Positions 37,384-46,177 of a DNA stretch of 64,000 nt are shown in pieces. This DNA comes from Streptomyces cylindrosporus. Lineage in GTDB: Bacteria > Actinomycetota > Actinomycetes > Streptomycetales > Streptomycetaceae. Numbering within the stretch: position 1 is the first letter of the stretch; each line of letters begins with the position of its first letter. The position numbers and the translations under genes were made by a program. The stretch covers positions 310,001-374,000 of the forward strand of contig NZ_JALDAY010000011.1 in NCBI RefSeq assembly GCF_022698165.1, read 5' to 3'. The notes below the pieces were generated by a model, which worked only from the letters and a program-made list of their open reading frames with translations, had not been told where the DNA came from and did not search any database.

Positions 37384-40300
37384 TCAGACCTCTTCGACGC
37401 TGCTCGGCTCGCGCCGGGACAGGTCGATGCCGAGCTCCTCCGCCGCGCGGAAGACGTCCTCGTCGGTGTCACGCATCTCGATGGACATACCGTCGCTGGA
37501 CAGCACCTCCACGTTCAGGCAGAGAGACTGCATCTCCTTGATGAGCACCTTGAAGGACTCGGGGATGCCGGGCTCGGGGATGTTCTCGCCCTTGACGATG
37601 GCCTCGTAGACCTTCACGCGGCCGGTGACGTCGTCGGACTTGATGGTCAGCAGCTCCTGGAGGGCGTAGGCGGCGCCGTAAGCCTCCAGCGCCCACACCT
37701 CCATCTCGCCGAACCGCTGGCCACCGAACTGGGCCTTACCACCCAGCGGCTGCTGGGTGATCATCGAGTACGGGCCGGTCGAGCGGGCGTGCAGCTTGTC
37801 GTCGACCAGGTGGTGCAGCTTCAGGATGTACATGTAGCCGACCGAGATCGGGTCCGGGAACGGCTCACCGCTGCGGCCGTCGAACAGCCGCGCCTTACCG
37901 GTCGGGAGCACCATGCGCTCGCCGTCCCGGTTCGGGATGGTGTGCTGCAGCAGACCCGCCAGCTCGTCCTCGCGGGCACCGTCGAAGACCGGGGTCGCGA
38001 CGTTGGTGCCGGGGGCGACGGAGTCGGCGCCGATCGCCTGGAGGCGCTGCGCCCACTCCTCCGCGAGGCCGGAGACGTCCCAGCCGCGGCTGGCGAGCCA
38101 GCCGAGGTGGATCTCCAGGACCTGTCCCGGGTTCATTCGGGACGGGACACCCAGCGGGTTGAGGATGATGTCGACCGGGGTGCCGTCCTCCAGGAACGGC
38201 ATGTCCTCGATCGGCAGGATCTTGGAGATGACGCCCTTGTTGCCGTGGCGGCCGGCGAGCTTGTCACCGTCGGTGATCTTGCGCTTCTGCGCGACGTAGA
38301 CGCGCACCAGCTGGTTCACACCGGGGGGAAGCTCGTCGCCCTCCTCGCGGTCGAAGACGCGGACGCCGATGACCTTGCCGGTCTCGCCGTGCGGCACCTT
38401 CAGCGAGGTGTCACGGACCTCACGGGCCTTCTCACCGAAGATCGCGCGCAGCAGGCGCTCCTCGGGGGTCAGCTCGGTCTCACCCTTCGGGGTCACCTTG
38501 CCGACGAGGATGTCACCGGCGATGACCTCGGCACCGATGCGGATGATGCCCCGCTCGTCGAGGTCGGCGAGGACCTCCTCGGAGACGTTCGGGATGTCCC
38601 GGGTGATCTCCTCGGGGCCGAGCTTGGTGTCACGGGCGTCGACCTCGTGCTCCTCGATGTGGATCGAGGAGAGGACGTCGTCCTGCACGAGGCGCTGCGA
38701 CAGGATGATCGCGTCCTCGTAGTTGTGACCCTCCCACGGCATGAACGCCACGAGCAGGTTCTTGCCGAGGGCCATCTCGCCGTTCTGGGTGGCCGGGCCG
38801 TCGGCGAGGACCTGGCCCTCGACGATCCGGTCGCCCTCGTTGACGATGACCTTCTGGTTGACCGAGGTGCCCTGGTTGGAGCGGGCGAACTTGGCCAGGC
38901 GGTACGTGATGTACGTGCCGTCGTCGTTGGCGGTGGTGATGTAGTCCGCGGAGACCTCCTGGACGACACCCGCCTTCTCGGCCTTGACCACGTCGCCGGC
39001 GTCGACGGCGGAGCGGTACTCCATGCCGGTGCCGACGAGCGGGGACTCGCTCTTGATCAGGGGCACGGCCTGACGCATCATGTTCGCGCCCATGAGGGCA
39101 CGGTTGGCGTCGTCGTGCTCGAGGAACGGGATCATGGCGGTCGCGACCGACACCATCTGGCGCGGCGAGACGTCCATGTAGTCCACGTCGTCACCGGGGA
39201 CGTAGTCGACCTCGCCGCCACGGCGGCGGACCAGGACGCGGTTCTCGGTGAAGCGCATGCCGTCGTCGAGCGTGGCGTTGGCCTGCGCGATGACGAATCG
39301 GTCCTCTTCGTCGGCCGTGAGGTAGTCGACCTCGTCGGTGACGACACCGTCGACGACCTTGCGGTACGGCGTCTCCACGAAGCCGAACGCGTTGACGCGG
39401 CCGTAGGAGGCGAGCGAGCCGATCAGACCGATGTTCGGGCCTTCGGGCGTCTCGATCGGGCACATGCGGCCGTAGTGGGACGGGTGCACGTCACGGACCT
39501 CGAAGCCGGCCCGCTCACGGGAGAGACCACCCGGGCCAAGAGCCGACAGACGGCGCTTGTGGGTGAGACCCGACAGCGGGTTGTTCTGGTCCATGAACTG
39601 CGACAGCTGGCTGGTGCCGAAGAACTCCTTGATGGAGGCGACGACCGGCCGGATGTTGATCAGGGTCTGCGGCGTGATCGCCTCGACGTCCTGGGTCGTC
39701 ATGCGCTCGCGCACGACGCGCTCCATACGAGCCAGACCCGTGCGGACCTGGTTCTGGATGAGCTCGCCGACGCTGCGCAGACGACGGTTGCCGAAGTGGT
39801 CGATGTCGTCGGTCTCGACGACGATCGACGTGCCGTTGTCCCCGACCGTCTCGGTCTCGCCCGCGTGCAGCTTCACCAGGTACTTGATCGTCGAGATGAT
39901 GTCCTCGACGGTCAGCACACCGGCGTCCAGCGGGGCGTCCGCGGCCAGCTTCTTGTTGACCTTGTAGCGGCCGACCTTGGCGAGGTCGTAGCGCTTCGGG
40001 TTGAAGTACAGGTTCTCGAGCAGCGTCTGCGCGGCCTCGCGGGTCGGGGGCTCGCCCGGACGCAGCTTGCGGTAGATGTCGAGCAGTGCGTCGTCCTGGC
40101 CCTGGGTGTGGTCCTTCTCCAGGGTGGCGCGCATCGACTCGTACTCGCCGAACTCCTCCAGGATCTGCTCGGTCGTCCAGCCGAGAGCCTTGAGCAGCAC
40201 GGTGACCGACTGCTTGCGCTTGCGGTCGATGCGGACACCGACCATGTCGCGCTTGTCGATCTCCATCTCCAGCCAGGCACCCCGGGACGGGATGATCTTG

Positions 40301-40869
40301 GCGGAGAAGATGTCCTTGTCGGACGTCTTGTCGATGGAGGAGTCGAAGTAGACGCCGGGCGAGCGGACCAGCTGCGACACGACGACACGCTCGGTGCCGT
40401 TGATGACGAAGGTGCCCTTGTTGGTCATGAGCGGGAAGTCGCCCATGAAGACCGTCTGGGACTTGATCTCGCCGGTCTCGTTGTTGGTGAACTCGGCCGT
40501 CACGAAGAGCGGGGCGGCGTACGTGAAGTCGCGCTCCTTGCACTCGTCGATGCTGTTCTTCGGAGGCTCGAAACGGTGGTCGCGGAACGTCAGCGACATC
40601 GACCCGGAGAAGTCCTCGATCGGGGAGATCTCCTCGAAGATCTCCTCCAGACCGGACTTGGTGGGGACGTCCTGACCGGACTCCAGAGCCTCCTCGACCC
40701 GACTCTGCCAAGCGGTGTTGCCGAGCAGCCAGTCAAAGCTCTCGGTCTGCAGCGCGAGCAGGTTGGGAACCTCGAGAGGCTCCTTGATCTTTGCAAAGGA
40801 GATGCGCAGCGGGGCAGTGCTGGCGCCGTTGTTCATATTCGCGTTCGAGGCAGTGCGCGAGGCGGCCAA
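37384..40869 (-). CDS. rpoB: DNA-directed RNA polymerase subunit beta
   Basis: RpoB, 1161 aa from a TTG start at 40869; AAGGA lies seven bases before the TTG, and this matches the known Streptomyces start (LAASRTAS). An in-frame GTG ten codons upstream (40899) has no such site. The rifampicin-resistance region (FFGTSQLSQFMDQNNPLSG, then LTHKRRLSALGPGGLSR) carries the sensitive residues at every usual mutation site. The C-terminal region with the switch and clamp segments is intact. It is read from the promoter at 41034-41062 plus partial read-through from rplL. Confidence 0.99.
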   Translation of the reverse strand: MAASRTASNANMNNGASTAPLRISFAKIKEPLEVPNLLALQTESFDWLLGNTAWQSRVEEALESGQDVPTKSGLEEIFEEISPIEDFSGSMSLTFRDHRFEPPKNSIDECKERDFTYAAPLFVTAEFTNNETGEIKSQTVFMGDFPLMTNKGTFVINGTERVVVSQLVRSPGVYFDSSIDKTSDKDIFSAKIIPSRGAWLEMEIDKRDMVGVRIDRKRKQSVTVLLKALGWTTEQILEEFGEYESMRATLEKDHTQGQDDALLDIYRKLRPGEPPTREAAQTLLENLYFNPKRYDLAKVGRYKVNKKLAADAPLDAGVLTVEDIISTIKYLVKLHAGETETVGDNGTSIVVETDDIDHFGNRRLRSVGELIQNQVRTGLARMERVVRERMTTQDVEAITPQTLINIRPVVASIKEFFGTSQLSQFMDQNNPLSGLTHKRRLSALGPGGLSRERAGFEVRDVHPSHYGRMCPIETPEGPNIGLIGSLASYGRVNAFGFVETPYRKVVDGVVTDEVDYLTADEEDRFVIAQANATLDDGMRFTENRVLVRRRGGEVDYVPGDDVDYMDVSPRQMVSVATAMIPFLEHDDANRALMGANMMRQAVPLIKSESPLVGTGMEYRSAVDAGDVVKAEKAGVVQEVSADYITTANDDGTYITYRLAKFARSNQGTSVNQKVIVNEGDRIVEGQVLADGPATQNGEMALGKNLLVAFMPWEGHNYEDAIILSQRLVQDDVLSSIHIEEHEVDARDTKLGPEEITRDIPNVSEEVLADLDERGIIRIGAEVIAGDILVGKVTPKGETELTPEERLLRAIFGEKAREVRDTSLKVPHGETGKVIGVRVFDREEGDELPPGVNQLVRVYVAQKRKITDGDKLAGRHGNKGVISKILPIEDMPFLEDGTPVDIILNPLGVPSRMNPGQVLEIHLGWLASRGWDVSGLAEEWAQRLQAIGADSVAPGTNVATPVFDGAREDELAGLLQHTIPNRDGERMVLPTGKARLFDGRSGEPFPDPISVGYMYILKLHHLVDDKLHARSTGPYSMITQQPLGGKAQFGGQRFGEMEVWALEAYGAAYALQELLTIKSDDVTGRVKVYEAIVKGENIPEPGIPESFKVLIKEMQSLCLNVEVLSSDGMSIEMRDTDEDVFRAAEELGIDLSRREPSSVEEV

Positions 40870-41033
40870 GAGGGGGTCCTTCCGAGGGCTCGGACTCACT
40901 ACGCGCTCCCCGGCCCCTCACCACCGCACAACGACGAAAGTCCCAGGTCGGAGACGATCTAGTCGACAGTGCTGAGGCGAGGGCAGACCCCTGGTGACGG
41001 GCAGGGGACAGCTAACAGGCAGCGCAAAGGGTC

Positions 41034-41062
41034 AGTGTAGCCACTTGGCGCACTGATGTCCA
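41034..41062 (-). promoter_or_regulatory. Predicted rpoB promoter
   Basis: On the minus strand TGGACA (complement of 41057-41062) and TACACT (complement of 41034-41039) are separated by 17 bp, close to the vegetative consensus. The start point would lie about 155-160 bases upstream of the rpoB TTG. It is the best promoter-like sequence in the spacer. Confidence 0.65.
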
Positions 41063-41323
41063 GCCCCGATTTTCTGTGACCCTCGTTGTCCTCAACGCCC
41101 TTGGCATGCCTGCCCATTCAACGCACGTTGATACTGCCCTCTTCGTCGCCGATCCATGCCTCGGATTCGGACCGTTCTGGCGACGCGTCCTGAGAATTGC
41201 GCGCTGCGTGCGGTTCGTCAAGGCCCCCCAGCCCGAACCAGGGCTTTCGGGAGACACGACGAAGATCACCATACCCCTCGTGTCCGAGGCCGCAAGGCAA
41301 CCGTGGCCACGCCTCCAGGAACG

Positions 41324-41361
41324 CCGAAGAGCGACCACCCGGATGGATGATCGCTCTTCGG
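41324..41361 (-). terminator. Attenuating hairpin between rplL and rpoB
   Basis: An 11-bp perfect stem (CCGAAGAGCGA at 41324-41334 with 41351-41361) around a 16-base loop, about 60 bp after rplL. In other bacteria this position holds a partial terminator that lets some transcripts continue into rpoBC; the same role is likely here. Confidence 0.7.
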
Positions 41362-41392
41362 TGCTTGCGCGTTACAGCCCTGGGGGCTGCGA

Positions 41393-41413
41393 CTCACAGC
41401 CAGAGGCTGTGAG
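41393..41413 (-). repeat. Hairpin directly after rplL
   Basis: A 9-bp perfect stem (CTCACAGCC at 41393-41401 with 41405-41413) and a three-base loop, starting five bases after the rplL stop. A second short stem (AGCCCCCAGGGCT type) follows. It is probably a 3'-end stabiliser or part of the attenuator. Confidence 0.55.
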
Positions 41414-41418
41414 AGGTC

Positions 41419-41805
41419 TTACTTGACCTCGACGGAGGCACCGGCGCCCTCGAGGGACTCCTTGGCCTTGTCGGCGGCCTCCTTGTTGACCTTCTCCAGA
41501 ACCGGCTTCGGCGCACCGTCGACCAGGTCCTTGGCCTCCTTGAGGCCCAGGGAGGTGAGCTCGCGCACGACCTTGATGACCTGGATCTTCTTGTCGCCGG
41601 CACCGGTGAGGATGACGTCGAACTCGTCCTTCTCCTCGGCGGCCTCGGCGGCAGCGCCACCGGCGGCACCACCGGCGACGACGACCGGGGCGGCCGCGGC
41701 GGCGGTGACGTCGAACTTCTCCTCGAACGCCTTCACGAACTCGGAGAGCTGGATGAGGGTCATGTTCTCGAACTCGGCGAGGAGCTCGTCCTGGGTGAGA
41801 GCCAC
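41419..41805 (-). CDS. rplL: 50S ribosomal protein L7/L12
   Basis: L7/L12, 128 aa, the multicopy stalk protein that recruits translational GTPases. Residues 1-~35 are the dimerisation domain, an Ala-rich hinge (AAAAAPVVVAGGAAGGAAAE) follows, and the C-terminal domain has the conserved EKDEFDVILTGAGDKKIQVIKVVRELTSLGLKEAKDLV. The GTG start at 41805 follows AAGGAAAG. It is read with rplJ from an upstream attenuated leader. Confidence 0.98.
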   Translation of the reverse strand: MALTQDELLAEFENMTLIQLSEFVKAFEEKFDVTAAAAAPVVVAGGAAGGAAAEAAEEKDEFDVILTGAGDKKIQVIKVVRELTSLGLKEAKDLVDGAPKPVLEKVNKEAADKAKESLEGAGASVEVK

Positions 41806-41930
41806 GATGGCTTTCCTTCCACTAAATCGGCTGGTGCCGGATGTACATGTCTGGCGGGCGTACGTTCGGCCCGCTACGACCGTTGCCGTGAGACGGGAGG
41901 CCTCAGGCGGCGGTCATGATGCGAGCCGAG

Positions 41931-42461
41931 TTACTCGGCACCGCCCTGCTCGTCCTGCTTGGCGCGAAGGGCGTCCACGGTGCGGACGAGCTTCGACGGC
42001 AGCGCCTGGAAGACAGAGGCAGCCTGGGACTGCTTGCCCTTCAGAGCACCGGCCAGCTTGGAGAGCAGAACCTCGCGGGACTCGAGGTCCGCAAGCTTCT
42101 TGATCTCGTCGGCGGACAGCGCCTTGCCGTCAAGGACACCGCCCTTGATGACGAGGTTCGGGTTGTCCTTGGCGAAGTCACGAAGACCCTTCGCCGACGT
42201 CACCGGGTCACCGGTGATGAAGGCGACCGCCGTCGGACCGTTGAACAGGTCGTCGAGCGTCGAGATCCCGGCCTCGTTGGCCGCGATCTTGGTCAGCGTG
42301 TTCTTCACCACGGCGTACTGGGCGTCTTCACCGAGCGAACGGCGCAGCGTCTTCAGCTGCGCCACGGTGAGACCCCGGTACTCGGTCAGCACGGCGGCGT
42401 TCGAGCTGCGGAACTGCTCCGTCAGCTCGGCTACCGCGGCAGCCTTGTCGGGCCTTGCCAT
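41931..42461 (-). CDS. rplJ: 50S ribosomal protein L10
   Basis: L10, 176 aa, anchors L7/L12 to the stalk base. It opens MARPDKAAAVAELTEQFRSSNAAVLTEYRGLTV and ends with the helical tail that binds L7/L12 dimers. The ATG at 42461 follows GGAAGGAGG. In many bacteria the L10-L12 complex binds its own leader and represses translation; the leader here (42462-42701) contains a terminator-like hairpin. Confidence 0.98.
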   Translation of the reverse strand: MARPDKAAAVAELTEQFRSSNAAVLTEYRGLTVAQLKTLRRSLGEDAQYAVVKNTLTKIAANEAGISTLDDLFNGPTAVAFITGDPVTSAKGLRDFAKDNPNLVIKGGVLDGKALSADEIKKLADLESREVLLSKLAGALKGKQSQAASVFQALPSKLVRTVDALRAKQDEQGGAE

Positions 42462-42521
42462 AGAGCGTCGGCCTCCTTCCGGGTGAATGACGACCGCTCG
42501 GAAGGGGCTGGGGAAAACGAA

Positions 42522-42548
42522 ACGCCCCGGCGCAGGCGCACGGGGCGT
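42522..42548 (-). terminator. L10-leader attenuator hairpin
   Basis: On the rplJ strand an 8-bp stem (ACGCCCCG with CGGGGCGT, 42541-42548 and 42522-42529) is followed by TTTCGTTTT, the form of an intrinsic terminator, about 60 bases before rplJ. It lies inside the transcribed leader, so it probably works as an attenuator in autoregulation by the L10-L12 complex, as in L10 leaders of other bacteria. Confidence 0.7.
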
Positions 42549-42701
42549 AGCTCGACCGGGACTCGCATGCCGTACGGCAGCGGATTCCGGGAGCACTTCC
42601 ACAGTCACCTGCGCGGGTCGTCCGCGGTTCAGCGGATCCTTCGGCCACCGCACCCTCTCGCGAGCGCACGGCAACGACCAGCGGTCTTTGGCTTCTGAAG
42701 A

Positions 42702-42731
42702 AGAGTACGGGACCGGATCGCGGTCAGGCAA
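42702..42731 (-). promoter_or_regulatory. Predicted rplJ-rplL promoter
   Basis: On the minus strand TTGCCT (complement of 42726-42731) and TACTCT (complement of 42702-42707) with an 18-bp spacer. It would give a leader of about 230 bases containing the hairpin at 42522-42548. Confidence 0.5.
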
Positions 42732-42746
42732 ATCCGCCCGTACGGC

Positions 42747-43613
42747 TCAGCTGCTCTGCAGTTCCTTCATCATCTCGGCGAGGTCGGCGGTGTCCTTGGC
42801 CGGCGGCGCGGTGACCTTCACCGGCTTGTTGATGTCGAGGAAGGTGATGGTCAGGTCGAGCGGGCCCTTGTCGGCCTGGCCCTTGAGCCGGAACTGCTTG
42901 GTGTGGTCGTCACCGTCGACCCACATGTCCATGGTCATCTTGTCGATGCCCATCTTCGTGTACTGGTCGAGGGCCTTCTCGCGCTGCTCGCGGACGTCCT
43001 TCTTCTCGTCCTTGAGGGAGGCCTTGAGGTCGGCGACGGTGACCGTGCCCTGGTAGTGGGTGGTCTCGACCCCGTCGACGGTCTCGGTGCCGACCTTCTT
43101 GACGTCCTTGGAGCCGGTCAGGAAGGCGGAGTCGGCGGCCGGGTTCTGGTCGGCCGTGCCGGCGCCCAGCTTGTCGGTGTCCAGCCCCGTGTCGGCGCCG
43201 GCCGCGGACATGTCGAACTTGATCCAGCTCTTGCCATCCATCTCCTTGGTCATGGCGGCGTTCCCGCCGATGTACATGGCCTTGTCGACGAGGCGGATCT
43301 CCACCGGGCCGTCGGCCCCCGCCTCCGCGGCCGTCATCTTCATGCTCATGGCCAGCGGCTTCATGCTCATGGAGGCCTCGCCGGTGACCTTGCCCTCACC
43401 CGGGACAGTGCCGGCCATCTTGTAGCGCAGGGACGTGATGTCCGCGCTGTTCTTGGCGGCCTTGGCGACGGCGGCCGCGGGCGTCATCGCGGGTGACGAA
43501 CCGGAGTCGGACTTCTGACAGCCGACCGCTCCGGCGGCGAGCAGCAGAGCGGCGAGACCGGCACCCGTCGCCCCACGGCGCACCGAACCACGTACAGAAA
43601 GGACAGAGCCCAT
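42747..43613 (-). CDS. LppX/LprG-like lipoprotein
   Basis: A 288-aa lipoprotein starting at the ATG at 43613 after GGGGGAA. The signal peptide ends in a lipobox at AVGC, so the protein would be anchored outside the membrane. The mature part resembles the LolA-like fold of the LppX/LprAFG family (YKMAGTVPGEGKVTGEASMSMKP, then DVKKVGTETVDGVETTHYQGTV), proteins that carry or sense lipids in mycobacteria. It is a paralogue of the next gene upstream. Both sit between rplA and rplJ. The ligand is unknown. Confidence 0.85.
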   Translation of the reverse strand: MGSVLSVRGSVRRGATGAGLAALLLAAGAVGCQKSDSGSSPAMTPAAAVAKAAKNSADITSLRYKMAGTVPGEGKVTGEASMSMKPLAMSMKMTAAEAGADGPVEIRLVDKAMYIGGNAAMTKEMDGKSWIKFDMSAAGADTGLDTDKLGAGTADQNPAADSAFLTGSKDVKKVGTETVDGVETTHYQGTVTVADLKASLKDEKKDVREQREKALDQYTKMGIDKMTMDMWVDGDDHTKQFRLKGQADKGPLDLTITFLDINKPVKVTAPPAKDTADLAEMMKELQSS

Positions 43614-43725
43614 CGATTCCCCCCAAGGAACGCATGGCAGATACACAGAGATGTGCCGTGATCCTAACCCCAAGAGACGGCAAAGCTCTCCCGGTTTCTC
43701 ATCCGCACCAGGAGACCCACCCGTC

Positions 43726-44625
43726 TCAGGAGCTGCTTCCCTGCTGCTTGAGGAGCTCCTTGAAGTCCTCGGTGTCGCTCGCCGGCGGCTTGGCCACGGA
43801 GACCTTGACGCCGTAGTCGCTGTAGTACGCGGTCTGGGTGTACTCGCCGGACGTCATCCGGCCCTTCTCGACCTTCTTGACCAGCAGGTCCTTGCCGTCG
43901 ACCCAGATGTCGACCGTCTCCGTGCTCACCCCGGCCTGGGTGAGCTGCTTCTTGAGGCCGGCCAGCTGGCTCGCGGTGAGGTTGGAGTTCTTGCGGGCCA
44001 GGTCGGCGACGTCCACCGTGCCCGAGTAGTGCGTGGTGTCCACGCCGCGGACCTTCTCGGTGCCGACCTTCTTGACGTCCCCGGAGGCCAGCAGGAGCTT
44101 CACCGACTGGTTCGGGGTGGTGTTCTGCATCTGGTCCTTGAGGTAGGCGCCGGAGCTGCCGCCGAGCTCGGCGAGGTCCTCGTAGCCGTACCGGATCCAG
44201 TGCTTGCCGCCCGCCTGCGCGGCGAACTCGGCGCCCATCTTCGCGTAGTAGGCGTCGGGGAGGTAGCGCGCCTCCATGGATGTGGTGCCGAGCTGGCGCA
44301 TGGTGTCGGCCATGGTGCCGCCGGTGTACTTGATGACGAGGTTGCCGGCGAGGCCGTCGGACCAGCCGAGGGCACCGTCGGCCGTCATGGACATCACGGA
44401 GCCCATGGTGGTCGTCGACTCGACCTTGGCGGAGTCCGCGCCGTCGGTGGTCTTCTCGGCGCTGCGCAGGGCCGCTATGGGGCTCAGGTGCGTCACGCCC
44501 GTGCCGGACGCCTTGTCGTCCTTGCCGGCGCCCCCGGAGTCCGAGGAACTGCAGGCGGCCGCCCCCGACAGCGCGGCCAGCACCGCCGCGCAGAGACCGA
44601 TCCGGCGTACGGTCGTGTTCTTCAT
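43726..44625 (-). CDS. LppX/LprG-like lipoprotein, paralogue
   Basis: A 299-aa lipoprotein from the ATG at 44625 after GGGGGACGG. The lipobox is AAAC, with Ser-rich linker SSSDSGG after the cysteine. The mature domain is the same LolA-like type as its neighbour (LASGDVKKVGTEKVRGVDTTHYSGTVDVADLARK) with low overall similarity, so the pair is an old duplication. The 112-bp spacer to the downstream paralogue has no clear terminator and the two may be co-transcribed. Confidence 0.85.
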   Translation of the reverse strand: MKNTTVRRIGLCAAVLAALSGAAACSSSDSGGAGKDDKASGTGVTHLSPIAALRSAEKTTDGADSAKVESTTTMGSVMSMTADGALGWSDGLAGNLVIKYTGGTMADTMRQLGTTSMEARYLPDAYYAKMGAEFAAQAGGKHWIRYGYEDLAELGGSSGAYLKDQMQNTTPNQSVKLLLASGDVKKVGTEKVRGVDTTHYSGTVDVADLARKNSNLTASQLAGLKKQLTQAGVSTETVDIWVDGKDLLVKKVEKGRMTSGEYTQTAYYSDYGVKVSVAKPPASDTEDFKELLKQQGSSS

Positions 44626-44699
44626 CCGTCCCCCACCCCTATGTGACTGCTGTGCCTGCACGCTAACGCAGTGCACTGACACTCGTACCGGGAAAGAGG

Positions 44700-44734
44700 A
44701 CGGGCCCCGCACCTCGAAAGGTTGCGGGGCCCGT
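44700..44734 (-). terminator. Terminator after rplA
   Basis: An 11-bp stem (ACGGGCCCCGC at 44700-44710 with 44724-44734), extended inward by CCT/AGG around a CGAA loop, about 36 bp after rplA. It ends the rplK-rplA transcript. Confidence 0.8.
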
Positions 44735-44769
44735 GCCGGGAAAACGCGTACGCGCGACTGCCGTCGGTG

Positions 44770-45495
44770 TCAGACGGCGGCCGGGTCCTCCTCGACGAGG
44801 AGGTTGCGGGTGCGGTTCGGGTCGACCGGGATGCCGGGGCCCATGGTGGTGGAGACCGCGGCCTTCTTGATGTAGCGACCCTTGGCGGCGGACGGCTTGA
44901 GACGGAGGATCTCCTCCAGCGCGGCGCCGTAGTTCTCCACCAGCTTGTCGTCGTCGAAGGACGTCTTGCCGATGATGAAGTGCAGGTTCGAGTGCTTGTC
45001 GACGCGGAACTCGATCTTGCCGCCCTTGATGTCGTTGACGGCCTTCGCCACGTCCGGGGTCACGGTGCCGGTCTTGGGGTTCGGCATGAGACCACGGGGA
45101 CCGAGCACGCGGCCGAGGCGGCCGACCTTGCCCATGAGGTCCGGGGTGGCGACGACGGCGTCGAAGTCCAGGCGGCCCTTCGAGACCTCGTCGATCAGCT
45201 CGTCGGCGCCGACGATGTCGGCGCCCGCGGCACGCGCGGCCTCGGCACGGTCGCCGGTCGCGAAGACCAGGACCCGGGCGGTCTTACCGGTGCCGTGCGG
45301 AAGGTTCACGGTGCCACGGACCATCTGGTCGGCCTTGCGCGGGTCGACACCCAGACGGAAGGCGACCTCGACGGTGCCGTCGAACTTGGTCGTGGAGGTC
45401 TCCTTGGCGAGACGGACGGCCTCGAGCGGGGCGTAGAGCTTCTCCCGGTCGACCTTGGCGTCCGCAGCGCGGAGAGACTTGCTGCGCTTGCTCAC
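44770..45495 (-). CDS. rplA: 50S ribosomal protein L1
   Basis: L1, 241 aa, forms the mobile L1 stalk that guides deacylated tRNA out of the E site, and represses its own operon in other bacteria. The GTG start at 45495 follows AGGAGCAGTA; the protein opens MSKRSKSLRAADAKVDREKLY. The signature GRLGRVLGPRGLMPNPKTGTVTPDV is present. It is 79 bp after rplK. Confidence 0.99.
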   Translation of the reverse strand: MSKRSKSLRAADAKVDREKLYAPLEAVRLAKETSTTKFDGTVEVAFRLGVDPRKADQMVRGTVNLPHGTGKTARVLVFATGDRAEAARAAGADIVGADELIDEVSKGRLDFDAVVATPDLMGKVGRLGRVLGPRGLMPNPKTGTVTPDVAKAVNDIKGGKIEFRVDKHSNLHFIIGKTSFDDDKLVENYGAALEEILRLKPSAAKGRYIKKAAVSTTMGPGIPVDPNRTRNLLVEEDPAAV

Positions 45496-45574
45496 TACTG
45501 CTCCTGTATGTTCTTGAGGAGTCGTGGTACGGGCCGAGCAGGCCCTTCCACTTCTACTGCTGGGGGGTTGGGAC

Positions 45575-46009
45575 TCAGCCCTCGACCGTGATGCCCATGG
45601 AGCGGGCGGTGCCGGCGATGATCTTCGACGCGGCGTCCAGGTCGTTGGCGTTGAGGTCGGGGAGCTTGGTCTGGGCGATCTCGCGGACCTGCGCCTCGGT
45701 GATCTTGGCGACCTTGGTCTTGTGCGGCTCGCCGGAGCCCTTCTCGACACCCGCGGCCTTGAGGATCATCTTCGCGGCCGGCGGCGTCTTGGTCACGAAG
45801 GTGAAGGAGCGGTCCTCGTAGACCGTGATCTCCACCGGGATGACCCAGCCACGCTGCGACTCGGTCGCGGCGTTGTAGGCCTTGCAGAACTCCATGATGT
45901 TGACGCCGTGCTGACCCAGCGCGGGGCCGACCGGCGGGGCCGGGTTGGCCGCACCGGCGTTGATCTGGAGCTTGATGAGCCCCGTGACCTTCTTCTTCTT
46001 GGGAGGCAT
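45575..46009 (-). CDS. rplK: 50S ribosomal protein L11
   Basis: L11, 144 aa, at the GTPase-associated centre and the target region of thiopeptide antibiotics; also needed for RelA activation. It opens [35 protein letters not shown], with the proline-rich N-terminal domain, and the C-terminal rRNA-binding domain ends [11 protein letters not shown]. The start ATG is at 46009. It lies 168 bp after nusG. Confidence 0.99.
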
Positions 46010-46177
46010 TACTCTCCGGGTCCTTTCGATTCGAGTGTGCCCTCGCCCCGGGTCGCGTCCCGGGAGAAGGCATACCGCACAACGATAACGGGTATAGATG
46101 CGCGGCTGAAAACCGAGCAGGTCAGGCAAGCTGCGAACAGCTCACCTGACCTGGTCGGAAGCTCTTTCCGGAAGAAG

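Larger units (their letters stand above)
40870..41418. other. rplL-rpoB intergenic region
   Basis: About 550 bp without a gene. On the rpoB strand it holds, in order, two hairpins after rplL (41393-41413 and 41324-41361), a promoter (41034-41062) and a leader of about 160 bases. Open frames on either strand here have no recognisable protein similarity. This spacer probably sets the ratio between ribosomal protein and RNA polymerase expression. Confidence 0.75.
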
